Source: Caprella mutica (Eukaryota; Arthropoda; Malacostraca; Amphipoda; Caprellidae). Taken from it: 64,000 bases of DNA. Location: positions 124,001 through 188,000 of the forward strand of contig CANNZV010001456.1 of NCBI GenBank assembly GCA_947561585.1. The letters run 5' to 3'. A program made the translations under genes and the position numbers. The first letter of the stretch is position 1; every line of letters begins with the position of its first letter. Positions 12,231 to 24,212 of the stretch are shown piece after piece. The notes under the pieces were generated by a model that did not search any database, was not told the DNA's origin, and saw nothing but the letters and a program-made list of their open reading frames with translations.

Positions 12231-12293
12231 ATGGTGGGGCTGGGGCCATAGAAGATTATAGTGGGACAACCGTAATCTTCTATGTCCCACCTT
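12231..12293. repeat. Fold-back repeat with GGTGGGGC..GGCCATAGAAGATTA
   Basis: A 63-bp inverted repeat in which ATAGAAGATTATAGTGGGAC faces GTAATCTTCTATGTCCCACC. Its left half is almost the unit of the 32-bp minisatellite at 13.6-14.6 kb. Related copies lie near 13.20 kb and 19.64 kb. Confidence 0.7.
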
Positions 12294-12505
12294 AATTTAT
12301 CTCTGGGTTACGTTCAATATATATTTATTAGATCACGTATTTCATTGTTTTGAGTGCTTAATAGTTAATTCAATTAATGATTTCGTGATTTTGTTTAATC
12401 AGAGTAGGGCAAAGTACAATGATCCCATAGTTTAAATCTTGGCACCGGTGACTCTTGTTATGCGATACTGTTTGTATTTATCGAATATTTCAAATTTTAT
12501 TCTAT

Positions 12506-13085
12506 ATCTGTCAAATATTATTATTATTTGATATTCAAATATTATATTTTGAAATAAAATTATATAAAAGAAATCTTAGAAGTTTTATATTATTTAAATA
12601 TTATTATTATTTGGTATTCAATTATTATATTTTGAAATAAAATTATATAAAAGAAATCTTAGAAGTTTTATATTATTTAAATATTATTATTATTTGGTAT
12701 TCAATTATTATATTTTGAAATAAAATTATATAAAAGAAATCTTAGAAGTTTTATATTATTCAAATATTATTATTATTTGGTATTCAATTATTATATTTTG
12801 AAATAAAATTATATAAAAGAAATCTTAGAAGTTTTATATTTATTATTCAAATATTATTATTATTTGGTATTCAAATATTATATTTTGAAATAAAATTATA
12901 TAAAAGAAATCTTAGAAGTTTTATATTATTCAAATATTATTATTATTTGGTATTCAATTATTATATTTTGAAATAAAATAATATAAAAAATATTGTATAA
13001 ATTTTATATTAGTCAAATATTATTATTATTTGGTATTCGAATATTATATTTTGAAATAAAATAATATAGAAAATATCCTATAAAT
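12506..13085. repeat. 83-bp AT-rich satellite
   Basis: Six to seven copies of a unit of about 83 bp containing ATATTTTGAAATAAAATTAT and AAAGAAATCTTAGAAGTTTT. The spacing of the AGTTTTATATTATT landmark (12581, 12664, 12747) gives the period. Confidence 0.9.
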
Positions 13086-13608
13086 TTAAAATCATTCAAA
13101 AATTTCAAAATAGTGAAAACCTACATATATTAAATAAAATTTGAGCTGTCAAATACTGTATTTTTTCATCGTTTATTTTGATTCTAATTATCGTAGAGAG
13201 AGGATTATGGTGGGGGTATAGAAGATTAAGAGGGGACACCATTAAACCTTCTATAAACCCCTCGCTAACTTAATCTCAAGTACCATCACTAAAATAATAT
13301 CTATGATTACTCTTTTGGATGGTACCTACACTTAACGAAATTAAAAAACAATGAAACAACAAAATCGACCCGACCATTTTTTTAATACTTTTTAATATGT
13401 TGTGACTCTCATTACACAATATCGTCTTATATGCTTAGGTATGTTTTAACCGCACAATATTGACCCCATTCCTTGTTTTTAAGTTCACTTATGTAATATT
13501 TTGCACTTATGTGTAACCCTGAAATGTAGTTACTAAGTCTGCCCTAAATTACGACATCCTTCCTATGTCCAATTGAACATCCTTCCAAACCTAGGAGTGA
13601 AAGGGAAA

Positions 13609-14632
13609 AGGATATCGTATGGTAGGGCCATAGAAGATTAAGGATATCGTATGGTAGGTCCATAGAAGATTATGGATATATCGTATGGTGGGGCCATAGA
13701 AGATTAAGGATATGGTATGGTGGGGCCATAGAAGATTATGGATATATCGTATGGTTGGGCCATAGAAGATTAAGGATATCGTATGGTGGGGCCATAGAAG
13801 ATTAAGGATATCGTATGGTGGGGCCATAGAAGATTACGGATATCGTATGGTGGGGCCATAGAAGATTAAGAATATAGTATGGTAGGGTCATAGAAGATTA
13901 AGGATATCGTATGGTGGGGCCATAGAAGATTAAGGATATCGTATGGTGGGGCCATAGAAGATTAAGGATATCGTATGGTGGGGCCATAGAAGATTACGGA
14001 TATCGTATGGTGGGGCCATAGAAGATTAAGAATATCGTATGGTAGGGTCATAGAAGATTAAGGATATCGTATGGTGGGGCCATAGAAGATTAAGGATATC
14101 GTAAGGTGGGGCCATAGAAGATTAAGGATATCGTATGGTGGGGCCATAGAAGATTACGGATATCGTATGGTGGGGCCATAGAAGATTAAGGATATCGTAT
14201 GGTGGGGCCATAGAAGATTATGGATATCGTAAGGTGGGGCCATAGAAGATTAAGGATATCGTAAGGTGGGGCCATAGAAGATTAAGGATATCGTATGGTG
14301 GGGCCATAGAAGATTAAGGATATCGTATGGTGGGGCCATAGAAGATTAAGAATATCGTATGGTAGGGTCATAGAAGATTAAGGATATCGTATGGTGGGGC
14401 CATAGAAGATTAAGGATATCGTAAGGTGGGGCCATAGAAGATTAAGGATATCGTATGGTGGGGCCATAGAAGATTACGGATATCGTATGGTGGGGCCATA
14501 GAAGATTAAGAATATCGTATGGTAGGGTCATAGAAGATTAAGGATATCGTATGGTGGGGCCATAGAAGATTATGGATATCGTATGGTGGGGCCATAGAAG
14601 ATTAAGGATATCGTATCGTGGGATTAGATAAT
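13609..14632. repeat. 32-bp minisatellite
   Basis: About 32 copies of a 32-bp unit built from GGATATCGTATGGTGGGGCC and ATAGAAGATTAA. Variants recur in blocks; for example AATATCGTATGGTAGGGTCA returns every few units, which indicates higher-order duplication. It matches one half of the fold-back repeat at 12.23 kb. Confidence 0.95.
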
Positions 14633-14671
14633 AGATATATAAATTTATAATATCTATGTGATATTTGTTTT

Positions 14672-15149
14672 ACCACCTAGTTTTATTCATTCATTTTACC
14701 ACCTAGTTTCTCTTACTCATTTTACCACCAAGTTTCTCTTAAGAATTTTACCATCTAGTTTCTTTTGGTCCTTTACCACCTAGTTTCATTTATTCGTTTT
14801 ACCACCTAGTTTCAATAAGTCATTTTACCACTTAGTTTCTTTCAGTCGTTTTACCACCTAGTTTCAATAAGTCATTTTACCACCTAGTTTCTTTCAGTCG
14901 TTTTACCACCTAGTTTCTTTCAGTCGTTTTACCACCTAGTTTCTTTCAGTCATTTTACCACCTAGTTTCTTTCAGTCGTTTTACCACCTAATTTCTTTCA
15001 GTCGTTTTACCACCTAGTTTCTTTCAGTCGTTTTGCCACCTAGTTTCTTTCAGTCATTTTACCACCTAGTTTCTTTCAGTCATTTTACCACCTAGTTTCT
15101 TTCAGTCATTTTACCACCTAGTTTCTTTCAGTCGTTTTACCACCTAGTT
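14672..15149. repeat. 26-bp minisatellite
   Basis: About 18 copies of a 26-bp unit containing TTTTACCACCTAGTTTC and TTTCAGTCG. The first copies are the most diverged and the last ones nearly identical, so growth was probably polar. It follows the 32-bp array by only about 40 bp. Confidence 0.95.
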
Positions 15150-15316
15150 AGTTACTTCTCATTCGCGCCTTGTGTTTATTATTCATTTTATGCAATCTGA
15201 TAAAAATAATCGCTGACTCAGTATTTATAGGTACAGTCTATGCAAGATTTTAAAATAATAAACAAGATACTTTAATTAGTAATCACACATTTTGAGTACT
15301 TTTCACTGTACTGTTT

Positions 15317-15522
15317 ACCTTTTCGTCACATTCCTTGAAAGTGACTGTATTCACGGAGTAGCTTTTCTTCATCAATGAGCGTTGTCACCAACTGTGGTAG
15401 GTTCATTTTCCTTTCTGACTGCTTCTTCCAGTCCCTTGTATTTAATTTCCTTTTGATGTGGGCGATATGGCCTTTGGTTCCAAAGCAGACGTTAAACCCC
15501 TAATAAATTAATTATTTATTTA
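15317..15522 (+). repeat. SINE-like copy, 3' two-thirds
   Basis: It has the TTTCGTCACATTCCTTG, CACGGAGTAGCTTTTCTTCA, CTGCTTCTTCCAGTCCCTTG and GATATGGCCTTTGGTTCC blocks, then GCAGACGTTAAACCCCTAAT and an AT-rich tail. The 5' end is truncated. Confidence 0.7.
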
Positions 15523-15639
15523 ATTGGCGTATTATACTGAATATTATAATACATTAATTAGCATCATAAACTACAGAATGATATATCACATATCCTCATA
15601 TCTTTCGTATATAGGGAAACATATATTGTGACCTATATA

Positions 15640-15865
15640 TGAAACTAGAACGGGTACTCGGTAGAGCGCTTACTTTCACCGCCTTTGACCTTGACCTTTG
15701 ATCCGTTCACTCCCAAAATATAATAAACTGGTTTCTGGACTTTGACCAATCGTCCCATCAAATTTTAGGCAATTTGGTTAAATACTTTTTTGAGTTATGC
15801 GAATAACAAGATGATAAATGAATGCCACCAAAAACAATACCTTCCGCATTTTGCGAAGGTAAATA
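15640..15865. repeat. Interspersed repeat shared with 20.01-20.17 kb
   Basis: Segments such as GTTATGCGAATAACAAGATG, ATAAATGAATGCC and TTCCGCATTTTGCGAAGGT reappear in inverse orientation in intron 4 of the transporter gene. It holds a TTTGACCTTGACCTTTGATC stretch. The family is not identified. Confidence 0.5.
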
Positions 15866-16289
15866 TGTCCTATTATCTATATAATATACGAGACGTTTGG
15901 CAGGAATGGTTGGTTACATAGGAACGGATTGGTGAGAACAAGTAACCTAGCATTTTCAACGGATTGGGTTGTGACAATATGAGGAGTCAACAGGGGGTGG
16001 AGCCCTATCGCTTTAGAGCTCCGCCCCCTCCTCCTTACCATCCAATTAGAGAAGATTTTACGTATAAGCCAATATCAGTAAAAACATACATTCCTTGAAC
16101 ACATTATCGAATGAAATGTATGCGGTACAGACATTATCTCAAAATTCTTATGCGCTGTTTACGCACTATATTTTTAAAGTTTTAGGCGGAAGAAACATAA
16201 CCTTTTTGGGGCATACCACTCAATTGTAACAGATAGGTACCAAGTAAAAATAACTAGTAAGAAATACCTAGTAAAATTTTCCTCAAGTG

Positions 16290-16375
16290 ACTGAAAAACC
16301 TGAACACGTGTTTTAACAGCTGATCAAACACCTAAAGAAGCTAAGTGTGTTGTTGAAACAGGTGATAATGGAGGT
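16290..16375 (+). promoter_or_regulatory. Possible 5' untranslated exon with E-box
   Basis: A CACGTG E-box lies at 16305-16310, and a consensus donor GTGAGT starts at 16376. This could be a noncoding first exon of the transporter gene 1.5 kb downstream. Only transcript data would tell. Confidence 0.2.
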
Positions 16376-16769
16376 GTGAGTATTTTATATTAATACTAAC
16401 TATTTTATTTATAAGATATATTTTTCCTTTCATTTTATTCAAATCAAACAATAAGGGTCGTCAATTTGGAACATTTGTGAAGTTAATTCTTCAGTAACTT
16501 TTGTCTTCTATTTTGAAAGTTATTACATTTTACTGTGTTTATAGATATCAGTTTTCTTGTCATTTAAAGTGTAATTACGTTTTCTTTTTACACCCACTAT
16601 TATATTGTCTAAGTCATCAAATTACCCGATAAAAATCAAACAAAATAAACAAAAGATAAGATGTATTAAATAATCTATTTATATTTCATACTGGCGGATA
16701 TTAATTTGATTTCCAGCATCTGATGATTATCAATAAGATAATAACATGTGTTTTTATATAATCACTTGC

Positions 16770-16934
16770 GTTGTGACAATATGCTTTTAAAATCATAAAT
16801 CTTAAGTGTATCACAGACGAAATGAAATGGTATCGAATACTATATACCGCTGGTGTAGAACCATTCAATACTCTTTAATTCTCTCCGTCATGATATTTAC
16901 AGGATTTATGATTTTAAAAGCATATTGTCACAAC
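16770..16934. mobile_element. MITE, TTGTGACAATATGC family, copy 1
   Basis: About 165 bp with inverted ends TTGTGACAATATGCTTTTAA and its complement around a GGTATCGAATACTATATACC-type core. The family also occurs at 19.83 and 48.72 kb, and as an end fragment near 21.10 kb. This copy has lost the outermost GGG. Confidence 0.8.
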
Positions 16935-17249
16935 AATAATAATCACATCGTTCAATCTATATATAATCACATCTTCTAATTTATACATAATCATATTATA
17001 TCATCAATTAACGTAGATAGTGTGGGTTTTATTATCTATAAACAAATCTATTAAAGCTATAAAAGAAGTGGTCGTTTCCTTTTACGTTTAGTGTAAAACT
17101 GTCTGTCTGTGGTGAACGTTCAACACTTGTGAAAGTACAGGGGAAAAATATATATAGGAAATTATAAAGGAAATAATAGAAAATACAAAGGATAACTTTA
17201 GGAATAAATAAAATATATTGAGTTTCTACTTCATACAATTAAGAATTGT

Positions 17250-17575
17250 TCAGCTCCCAGGGGCTCTATCCTGAAGCTGTCTGTGGTGAATAGAAGAGAA
17301 GAGGGGTGGCGTCCTTTGGGCCCCGAACTGTTGTAATTTGGATTATGAACTTTTAACTTGTTTGTCATTTTTTTAACGCTATAAATTGCAGTTTTAGAGG
17401 ATAGCGCTAGGGTTATACTCTTCAACTACGAGGTCTTAGATTTTGTGTTAGGTAGGCTCGTATAGGCTACATTTACTATCACCTCTTCATTTTCCTCTTC
17501 CATCTGTGAGTGCAGTAACTTGCAAAGTTATAAACTTTTTTCCGAAACAGACGTTTACTACTCTACTAAATTAAT
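17250..17575 (+). repeat. SINE-like copy, 5' half
   Basis: It starts with AGCTCCCAGGGGCTCTATCC and TGAAGCTGTCTGTGGTGAA, then GGCCCCGAACTGTTGTAATTT, GAGGATAGCGCTAGGGTTAT and CACCTCTTCATTTTCCTCTT. The middle is missing; it resumes at CAGACGTTTACTA and ends in an AT-rich tail. With the 31.1 kb copy it shows that the family is longer at its 5' side than most copies suggest. Confidence 0.65.
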
Positions 17576-17933
17576 TAATTATAGTTAATTCATTTACTGC
17601 ATGCATGATGTAAATAATATGTATATTATATAGGCCACATCTGTATATACATATGCTATAATTATATCATCATTATTCAATTAATAAATTTAGCCAAATC
17701 TGAGAGTTGATTATTTGTATTTTTTTTGTTGCATTAAACGAAACAAAAATTAAACTCAATGTAAAAATCTTTTTTTTCTTGTAGTGATAATTATTTTCTA
17801 TTAAATAATATAATTTGATTTATTTTTCTCTTAAATTGTAGGCAGGATACTAAAATGATATATAAGTTTTTATTCGCATTGTAATTATATTAATTAATAT
17901 TTAAATTAAGTGGTGCAATATAGAAAAGAAGAA

Positions 17934-20900
17934 ATGTCACGGTACGATAGAAATGACGCTTATTACGCTAGAGATGATCAAGATGGACCTACGTACACGA
18001 CAGACCTGTTATCTAGTGCTAGTGCTGGTCCTAGCACTAGTTGGAGAGGACCTATGAAACAAGTAAGTGGGATGTCCTAGTTGTGAATAATTCACAGCTA
18101 TCCTAGTTAAATAAAATTCTCAAATTTCCTAGTTATAAAATTTATCTAATTTCTTAGTTATAAAATTTATCTAATTTCTTAGTTATAAAATTTATCTAAT
18201 TTCCTAGTTATAAAATTTCTCAAATTTCCTAGTTATAAAATTTATCTAATTTCCTAGTTATAAAATTTATCTAATTTCCTAGTTATAAAATTTATCTAAT
18301 TTCCTAGTTATAAAATTTCTCAAATTTCCTAGTTATAAAATTTATCTAATTTCCTAGTTATAAAATTTCCTGGTCATAAATTTTTTCAAATTTCCTAGTT
18401 ATAAAATTTCTCAAATTTCCTAGTTATGAAATTTCTCAAATTTCCTAGTTCTTGAAAAATCTCAAATTTCCTAGTTATTTAAATTTCTCAAATTTCCTAG
18501 TTATGAAATTTTTCAAATTTCCTAGTTTTAAAATTTCTCAAATATCCTAGATGTTAAAAATTCCCAATAATCCTAGTTGTTATGTATACTCAATTATCCT
18601 AGTTGTAGAAAATTCTCGTTTTTCTCAATTGTTAAAGAAGTTCTCAATTATCCAATTTACAAATGTGTTCTCTTTTCTTCAGATTATCGCAGCTTTCTGT
18701 GCTTCCCTGAGTGCAATCTCCATTGGTTTCATCACTGGTTACTCCTCTCTGGTTCTTCCACAACTAGTAAATGACACTAGTATTGACTATGTCCAGAAAA
18801 GAGATGCCAACTGGATAGGTGAGACCTAGTTACTAAATTTGATCTAGAAATATTACACGCAATTTTCAATCTGCAAACTAGGGAAACAATTTTTGTTCAA
18901 ATTTGTTCTAGTGTCACCGAAAAAGTTTTTTGGGGTTAAATTTTTTAATTTTAATTTTTGGGAGATTAGAAGATGTCTTGTAAAAGTTATTTGTGGTTAA
19001 GAAAATATTCGATTTCTGAATTTTTGGGGTGGTTGAAAGAAATGAAAATTTGACATCTCGCCATAAATTTTTCTTCTTGAAGTTGATTCCAAAGAATGAA
19101 AGTTTATTCCCTAACCGCCTTCTTTTCTCCAGCTTCCCTTCCATCCATCACCTCCATATTTGGGTCCCTGGTGGGCGGGATAATCATGGACAAGATAGGA
19201 CCCCGTATGACCCTTCTTGTGACTGCAATCCCGTGCCTCCTGTCCTGGGGGTTCGTAGCCTTCGCCAACAGTGTCCTCTTCCTAAACGTCGGAAGATGCT
19301 TCACCGGAATATTCCTAGGAATCTTTTCTCCAGTTCCACAGGTAAAAAATATTCTTAGAAATGTTCTTTAGAAGTGTTATTAGGAGAAGACTGTTATTGT
19401 ATATCAGAGAAAAGAGTCACTTCATGATGCTAATTTATCAAATCGCAGTTTTTAACTATCAATTATATATTTTCAAATCATACAAATTTATCGTCGTGTA
19501 CTCAGACCAATTTTAAACTATCTACAAGCATTACAATCATGAGACCTATGAGATATAATCTAATAGTGTTAGTACTTAGTCTATTACTGAAAGATTAATG
19601 GATAAACCGAAGATTAAAAGGGAACCAGATATAATCTTCTATGGCCCACCTTAACTTATTCCACTGAAAACTTTACTCGATGCAAAACTTTCATACATCT
19701 CCTTTTTCGATTGTTAGGTTTATGCAACCGAAATAGCAGAACCGAAATACAGAGGCCTGATGGGAGCCTTTCCAGAAGCTGCCGTGGCCCTGGGTACCAT
19801 GCTCTGCTACGTCTTTGGGTGAGTTATTACTAGGGTTGTGACAATATGCTCTTCGAATAATAGATCCCGAAAATATTATAGACGATGAGAGTTAAACAGT
19901 AGTGAATCGTTTTAAACCAGTGGCATATAGTATTAAACACCATTTCAAGTCGCTTCGTATATAAAATTTCGGGATCTATGATTTTAAACGCATATTGTCA
20001 CAACTCTAGTTATTACCTGTGCAGATGCGGAAGGTGATGTTTTATGCGGAATTTATTCATTTATCATCTTGTTATCCGCATAAATCAAAAAAATTTCAAC
20101 CATATGGCCTGAAATTTGGTGGAACGATTGGCTAATGTATTTTGGGAGCGATCCGGTCGAAGGTTAAGCTCAATTTATAACTTATATTTAAAAGTGGTGG
20201 CGAATTAAAATGGCGCTAAATAATTCAATGAAATCCAATTTAACATATCATAAATGATAAGCAGTTTTTTTTTTCTTTGACATTATCGGTAAAACTATTT
20301 CGACGATAATTTATAAAATTGGGATGTATTAAGATAAACCTCGATTAAAATAACAGACGATCTGCCAATTGTGTATTTTTCGACTTGGTTTTATTAAATA
20401 TTAATTTTACAAGGATTGAAAATCTTTGATTTTCTATTTCAATGCTCTAATATTTATTTCCATTACAGTAACATCATGGACTGGCGTATGCTAGCCATAA
20501 CGTCTGCCTTGGTACCTGGCATACCGCTCTTCATCTCGATGTTGCTTTTACCAGAATCTCCACAATGGCTCACAAAGAAGAGCAAACTGAAGCAAGCGGA
20601 GAAATCCATACGGTGAGTTGTGTAATGCATATTTTACACGCGGTGTTTTTTTTTTTCAACAAAAATGCTGCATGAAAGAACGCTCAATCTGATTGTACAT
20701 AGAAAGTGCATACGTTTATTCAATCGTAGCCATTTTTCATGAACTATGTTCTATGCTGCGGTATGAAAGAAACGCCGGTGTTAAACGCAGGGTTTTTTAA
20801 GTTTTCCACCAGATTTTTTGCTAAGCTCCTCCTACTTTTTCCACGAGAATATAAGAAAAAACGATATAAATCGTATGATACCTGCAGGTATCATGGATAC

Positions 20901-23900
20901 GAAATAATAATTATACGATTTATATTTTTTTTCTTATATTCTCGTGAAGAAAGTAGGAGGAGCTGAGCAAAAAGTCTGGTAGAAAGACTTAAAAAACCCT
21001 GCGTGTGTACGGCCTTTAACTGTTCTGATGATGTGTTTCTCTATGCAGGATTTTCCAAGAACCTACTTTTCCAATTTCTATTGTATTCTCAAGATCTATA
21101 TTTATAAAAGCATATTGTCACAGCCCTGGTTATTAAGCTCTTTACAGGTGATTGTTCTGATGTTGTGTTTCTATGTGCAGGTTTTTCCGAGAGCCAGGCT
21201 ACTGCGCAGAGAAGGAAGTTCATATGATCAGGGAGAACATCATAGCTACTGACGGGGCAGATATCTCCATCTTGCAGCAGTTGAAGCTGTTCAGGTAACT
21301 TCTGAAAATACAGTCACGTTATTTGTCTCATTTCATGGTTACATTTGGAAAAGTTCGATGGCTAGCTAAATCTCCGGGTTTTTTTAAGAATTTTTTTTTT
21401 TCAAGTTTGCATCCCTAATTCAGTCTTCGAAAAAACGAATAGATCCCAAAGATATATCAAAATATATGCTTTTGTCGTACTCATACAATTAACATTTTTA
21501 ATTAGCTAATTATTTCTAAGTGCATATACACGGATTATGTATTACTGTATTTACGATCCACATCAAAAATTATAAAAATAAAAAAATTTATGTACACTTT
21601 TAAATGGTTGATTTCACTTTTTTTCTCAACCAAATTTCAGAATTTCTTGCAAATAAGATATTCAAAATAATTCCCAACTGGTTACTTATTTCTTTTTTTT
21701 TTACTCCTCAGATTTGCTCAAAATTGGAAGCCAATGTTGTTAGTGTTCCTAGTCTTCATGTGCGGTCAGTTCAGCGGCTTCTCCGTCGTTGTCAACTACA
21801 CGGTGTACATTTTCGACGCCGCGAATACGGGCATAGATTCCAACACTTCTACCATCATTGTTGGCATAGTCAGGTACGTGAATGATGAGGGTGGTTATGT
21901 TATGGTGGGCCCTTTCTATACTATATCAGATAAAATGCCGCGTTTTTACCGCCCACTTTAAGCCTCTTCATTAAATCACGGTTAAATGAATGTAAAGCAA
22001 TTTTCAGTCTATACTAGCGTCTCTACCGCTTTCCATTCATTCAACCGTGATTAACTGTATAGGCATAAACTATGCTGTGAAAACGCGGCGTTTTATTTGC
22101 TAGCATAAAATGGTAAGAAGGGTCATAACTTTTCTCCAATGACGCCACCATAACTTTCTCTACTATTATATAATTAGTATATAGTAGTTTCTGTTTTCTA
22201 TTTTTTTTTACTTATCCTATTTTTCTATCTTTAGAAAATGATAAATTTCAATTATCGTTTAGTAAATTTAATCTTTTCCTAACATATTTAAACAAGTTCA
22301 AACGTATTTTAACAATTTCAAACATTTTTTTACAATGAAAAAAATATATATTAAAAACATACATCTAAGCGATCTTTAGTTTTGATATGAACAGATTCTG
22401 TTTTATATCACTAGTTATTATAAAATCACTAATAGGTTTGCAATAAGTTTTTATATTATTCCATATGATCATCATCTTTATTTTTCTTCTCCACACAGAT
22501 TCATTGGCACTATTTTCTCAGCTGTTCTCCTGGACAAAATGGGTCGCAAACCACTTCTCATCATCTCGTCTATTGGCTCTGCCGTCGGCATGTTGTTACT
22601 AGGAATATATTTCTACATGATATACGCGGAGTATACCGTTACGGTGAGGAATTTAGTTACTAGGAGTAGGAATATATTTCTACATGATATACGTACTCAG
22701 AGTAATCACGTTAAAACATGTTCAATCATGTCAGAACACGTCCAAACACGTTAGAACATGTTCAAACACTTAAGAACATGTCCAGACTTGTCAGAACATG
22801 TCCAAACACGTAAGAACATGCCTAGACATATCGGAAAATGTCCAAACACGTAAGAACATGCCCAGACATGTCAGAACATGTTCAACCACGAAAGAACATG
22901 TCTAAACAAGTTAGAACATGTCCAAACACGTTAGAACATGTCCAAGCACGTCAGAACATGTCCAAACACGTCAGAACATGCCCAGACATGTCAGAACATG
23001 TCAAAACACGTTAGAACATGTTCAAGCACATCAAATATGTCCAGTCACGTATGAACATATAATTTTGGTTGTTATTAAACATTACAAGATAGTCAAAGTC
23101 TATTTTCTATTTTCAGGAGTTTGGCTGGATACCTCTTGCATCTCTTCTTTTCTACGTGTTCTTCAATGAGTTGGGGTACGGGCCCATTCCCTGGTTGTTA
23201 GCTGGGGAGCTAATCCCTCTAGCGGTCCGTACTTTAGGTAATGGAGTAGCTGTCACTGCCTACTCTCTGTCTGCTTTCCTAATCAGGTGAGTAACCCCCC
23301 CCCCCCCCCATGACACGAGCCGCCCCCACTCCGGTCACGAGCCTCCTTTTTTAACTAGGTTATCAAGAAAAAAATCAACATATATGGCCGTTATGCTGTT
23401 TGTTGTATCCGGTAGTTTGGTGTACTGCACACTTCACTGACCCGGCTGGGGGGTTCGTGGGTCGGCCTCTCCCCACTTTACACATTACCTATTAGAGGCT
23501 TATGTCCTACACCCGTACTCGATAGGGTAGATTACATACAAATTCTCCTTTCTAATTTGTGAAATATTTATAATTTACATGACACGGCTGGTACATTGAA
23601 AAGATCCTAGCCAATTCGTATCGAAAACTGAACAACTTTATGTAACTTGCTAGCGGCTACAGTGCCATATCGGTTACTGTGTCAAAATCGGCTACTGTCA
23701 TGGTGTGATCTATCAACTATTGTGTCACATCGGTGTACTACTCTATTTTTTCTTTATTCACTATACTGTGCACTTGTAACTCTAATCTCATTTCATTTCT
23801 CCCCCAAGTCTCACGTTCCCAATGTTTTTGGAGCTGATGCCGACTCATGCCACCTTCTGGATGTACTCCGCCTTCTCCCTCTCAGGAGTCATTCTCAGTG

Positions 23901-23983
23901 CCTTCATTCCGGAGACTAGGGGCAAGACTTTGGAGGAGATAGAGGCCTTCTTCCTGCCACAGGGACACCTTCGTGCTCTCTAG
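17934..23983 (+). CDS. Tret1-like: Facilitated trehalose transporter (Tret1-like), MFS sugar porter
   Basis: Predicted to move trehalose or another sugar down its gradient across the plasma membrane, as Tret1 does in insect fat body and target tissues. Ten exons: 17934-18062, 18683-18818, 19133-19341, 19718-19818, 20469-20612, 21181-21294, 21712-21873, 22499-22643, 23117-23286, 23809-23983. Every junction is GT..AG and keeps frame, giving 494 aa. Visible sugar-porter motifs are GGIIMDKIGPR (about 103-113), GRCFTG (142-147), PESPQWL (220-226), QFSG and NYT in helix 7 (from 297), LDKMGRK (343-349) and PETRGK (471-476). The N-terminus is a 43-residue hydrophilic cytosolic tail. An in-frame TAA lies nine codons before the ATG. 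Helix 7 reads QFSGF where QQ(F/L)SG is usual, and the first DRxGR-type loop is DKIGPR, so substrate could differ from trehalose. Introns 1, 4, 5, 8 and 9 hold repeats. Confidence 0.95.
18085..18610. repeat. 25-bp minisatellite in transporter intron 1
   Basis: About 20 copies of a 25-bp unit around TTTCCTAGTTATAAAATTT followed by CTCAAA or ATCTAA. It starts about 20 bp after the exon 1 donor and fills most of the intron. The later copies are the more diverged. Confidence 0.95.
19833..20006. mobile_element. MITE, GGGTTGTGACAATATGC family, copy 2
   Basis: It lies in transporter intron 4, with ends GGGTTGTGACAATATGC and GCATATTGTCACAACTC and flanking TA on both sides (19831-19832 and 20007-20008). 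The TA duplication fits a Tc1/mariner-type MITE. Confidence 0.8.
20010..20170. repeat. Interspersed repeat, inverse copy of 15.64-15.87 kb
   Basis: It abuts the MITE in intron 4 and carries GATGCGGAAGGTGATGTTTT and CATCTTGTTATCCGCATAA, matching the complement of the 15.7-15.87 kb segment. Confidence 0.5.
20774..21014. mobile_element. Long-palindrome MITE, CGCAGGGTTTTTTAAG family
   Basis: About 240 bp in transporter intron 5. The inverted arms run from CGCAGGGTTTTTTAAG through CTCCTCCTACTTTTTCCACG to a centre with GATACCTGCAGGTATCATGG. A half-copy of the right arm lies at 47.69-47.77 kb, inside the second CaaX gene. Confidence 0.8.
21904..22130. mobile_element. Inverted-repeat element (GGGCCC / AACGCGGCG family)
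   Basis: It lies in transporter intron 7. Inner inverted parts include AATCACGGTTAAATGAATG against CATTCATTCAACCGTGATT, and GCCGCGTTTTTACCGCC against GTGAAAACGCGGCG. A relative lies at 45.2-45.44 kb and a fragment near 44.29 kb. Confidence 0.6.
22650..23060. repeat. Duplicated exon 8 end plus 20-bp minisatellite (intron 8)
   Basis: At 22652-22693 the intron repeats the end of exon 8 (GGAATATATTTCTACATGAT, then ATACG). From about 22.70 to 23.06 kb there follow about 17 copies of a 20-bp unit, AACATGTCCAAACACGTCAG with variants. Confidence 0.85.
23289..23480. mobile_element. Poly-C element fragment in intron 9
   Basis: A run of 14 C directly follows the exon 9 donor region (from about 23.295 kb). 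GGTCACGAGCC and then the TTGTTGTATCCG..CACTTCA block follow, as in the fuller copy at 43.38-43.73 kb. Confidence 0.6.
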
Positions 23984-24025
23984 AGTAACAAATTACACTG
24001 AAGAAATCGTTGAGTGATCAGTAGG

Positions 24026-24212
24026 ATAGGTTCGGCCGAATTATCAGTCAGATCCGCATTTTAGGTCACTTAAGAAAAAATATATAACAATTATTATTCA
24101 ACTTTAATTGGTATCATGTACTCGAAGTTAAATTGTAATATTATTACAATATTTCTTTCTTTCGTGACCGAAATTGTGGAACTGACCGATAATTCTGAAC
24201 TTACCCTAGACT
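24026..24212. mobile_element. MITE, TTATCGGTC family, after the transporter
   Basis: Ends GGTTCGGCCGAATTATCAGT and ACTGACCGATAATTCTGAAC face each other around TTAAGAAAAAA and a palindromic centre. It begins about 40 bp after the transporter stop codon and is probably inside the 3' UTR. Confidence 0.75.
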
